Source: an uncultured Cocleimonas sp.
GTDB taxonomy: Bacteria > Pseudomonadota > Gammaproteobacteria > Thiotrichales > Thiotrichaceae
Direction of reading: 5' to 3'
DNA: 5,891 bases
NCBI GenBank assembly: GCA_938041705.1
Contig: CALISP010000314.1
Span: 1-5,891, forward strand
Every line of letters begins with the position of its first letter. Positions within the stretch are counted from its first letter, which is position 1. Below the pieces are notes generated by a model. It saw only the letters and a program-made list of their open reading frames with translations. It made no database searches and was not told the origin of the DNA. This document shows, in pieces, positions 5,840-5,891 of the stretch. A program made the position numbers and the translations under genes.

Positions 5840-5856
5840 AAAAGTAGGGGGGTGTC
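5840..5856 (+). repeat. 17-bp direct repeat, copy 2 (AAAAGTAGGGGGGTGTC)
   Basis: Identical to copy 1 at 2021-2037 and in the same orientation, 3819 bp away. Here it directly precedes an ATG at 5857. TAGGGGGGTG can pair with the 16S rRNA 3' end over ten bases if two G-U wobbles are allowed, so this copy may serve as a strong ribosome site. A small inverted repeat, TACTTT (5824-5829) with AAAGTA (5841-5846), overlaps its left side. Confidence 0.75.
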
Positions 5857-5891
5857 ATGTTAGAAGCAGTAGTGGCTATTTTTGTCTATAA
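5857..5891 (+). CDS. Possible start of a new gene (first 11 codons, 3' end outside window)
   Basis: An open frame begins with ATG at 5857 and runs to the window edge as MLEAVVAIFVY. It follows a very G-rich ribosome-site-like sequence with four bases of spacing, which supports a real start. The hydrophobic beginning would fit a membrane protein or an N-terminal transmembrane helix. Eleven residues are too few to assign a family. Confidence 0.45.
   Translation, partial: MLEAVVAIFVY

Overview
This window looks like chromosomal DNA from a low-GC (roughly 40%) gammaproteobacterium. Every gene reads as ordinary bacterial metabolism, codons prefer A/T at the third position, and spacing is tight. 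The mix of glutaryl-CoA catabolism, a 2-hydroxychromene-2-carboxylate isomerase-like protein, a nitroreductase and a corrinoid adenosyltransferase would suit a marine or environmental heterotroph. I cannot name a genus from the sequence alone. There are no tRNAs, rRNAs, transposases, integrases or CRISPR arrays.

Layout. (1) 1-1864, + strand: the 3' part of a glutaryl-CoA dehydrogenase (gcdH) and a complete class III (CaiB/BaiF) CoA-transferase, very probably the succinyl-CoA:glutarate CoA-transferase gcdG. Together they would activate glutarate to glutaryl-CoA and convert it to crotonyl-CoA, the end of lysine/tryptophan/glutarate degradation. (2) 1865-2060: a convergent intergenic stretch with the first copy of a striking 17-bp G-rich repeat and an inverted repeat. 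(3) 2061-3470, - strand: an FMN nitroreductase and, upstream of it, a DsbA-fold isomerase of the HCCA isomerase/kappa-GST type. (4) 3471-3600: a divergent promoter region with three ACGT half-sites 6 bp apart, placed inside a good sigma-70 promoter for the isomerase. (5) 3601-5777, + strand: a compact four-gene set made of a DUF1289 four-cysteine small protein, a BtuF-like corrinoid/metal-receptor protein with no signal peptide, a PduO-type cob(I)alamin adenosyltransferase and a hotdog thioesterase. (6) 5778-5891: a weak dyad, the second copy of the 17-bp repeat, and what may be the first 11 codons of the next gene.

How the genes may work together. The + strand set at 3601-5777 suggests intracellular corrinoid handling (binding, then adenosylation to AdoCbl) next to acyl-CoA metabolism. 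The gcd pair and the thioesterase fit an acyl-CoA catabolism neighbourhood, and the ACGT operator resembles sites of MerR-family regulators of branched-chain amino acid degradation (LiuR-like). That regulatory link is inference.

The points most worth a second look are the 17-bp direct repeats that bracket the 3.8-kb block 2021-5856, the triple-ACGT operator, and the signal-less corrinoid-receptor/adenosyltransferase pairing. I see no clearly new multi-gene system; most genes belong to recognisable families.
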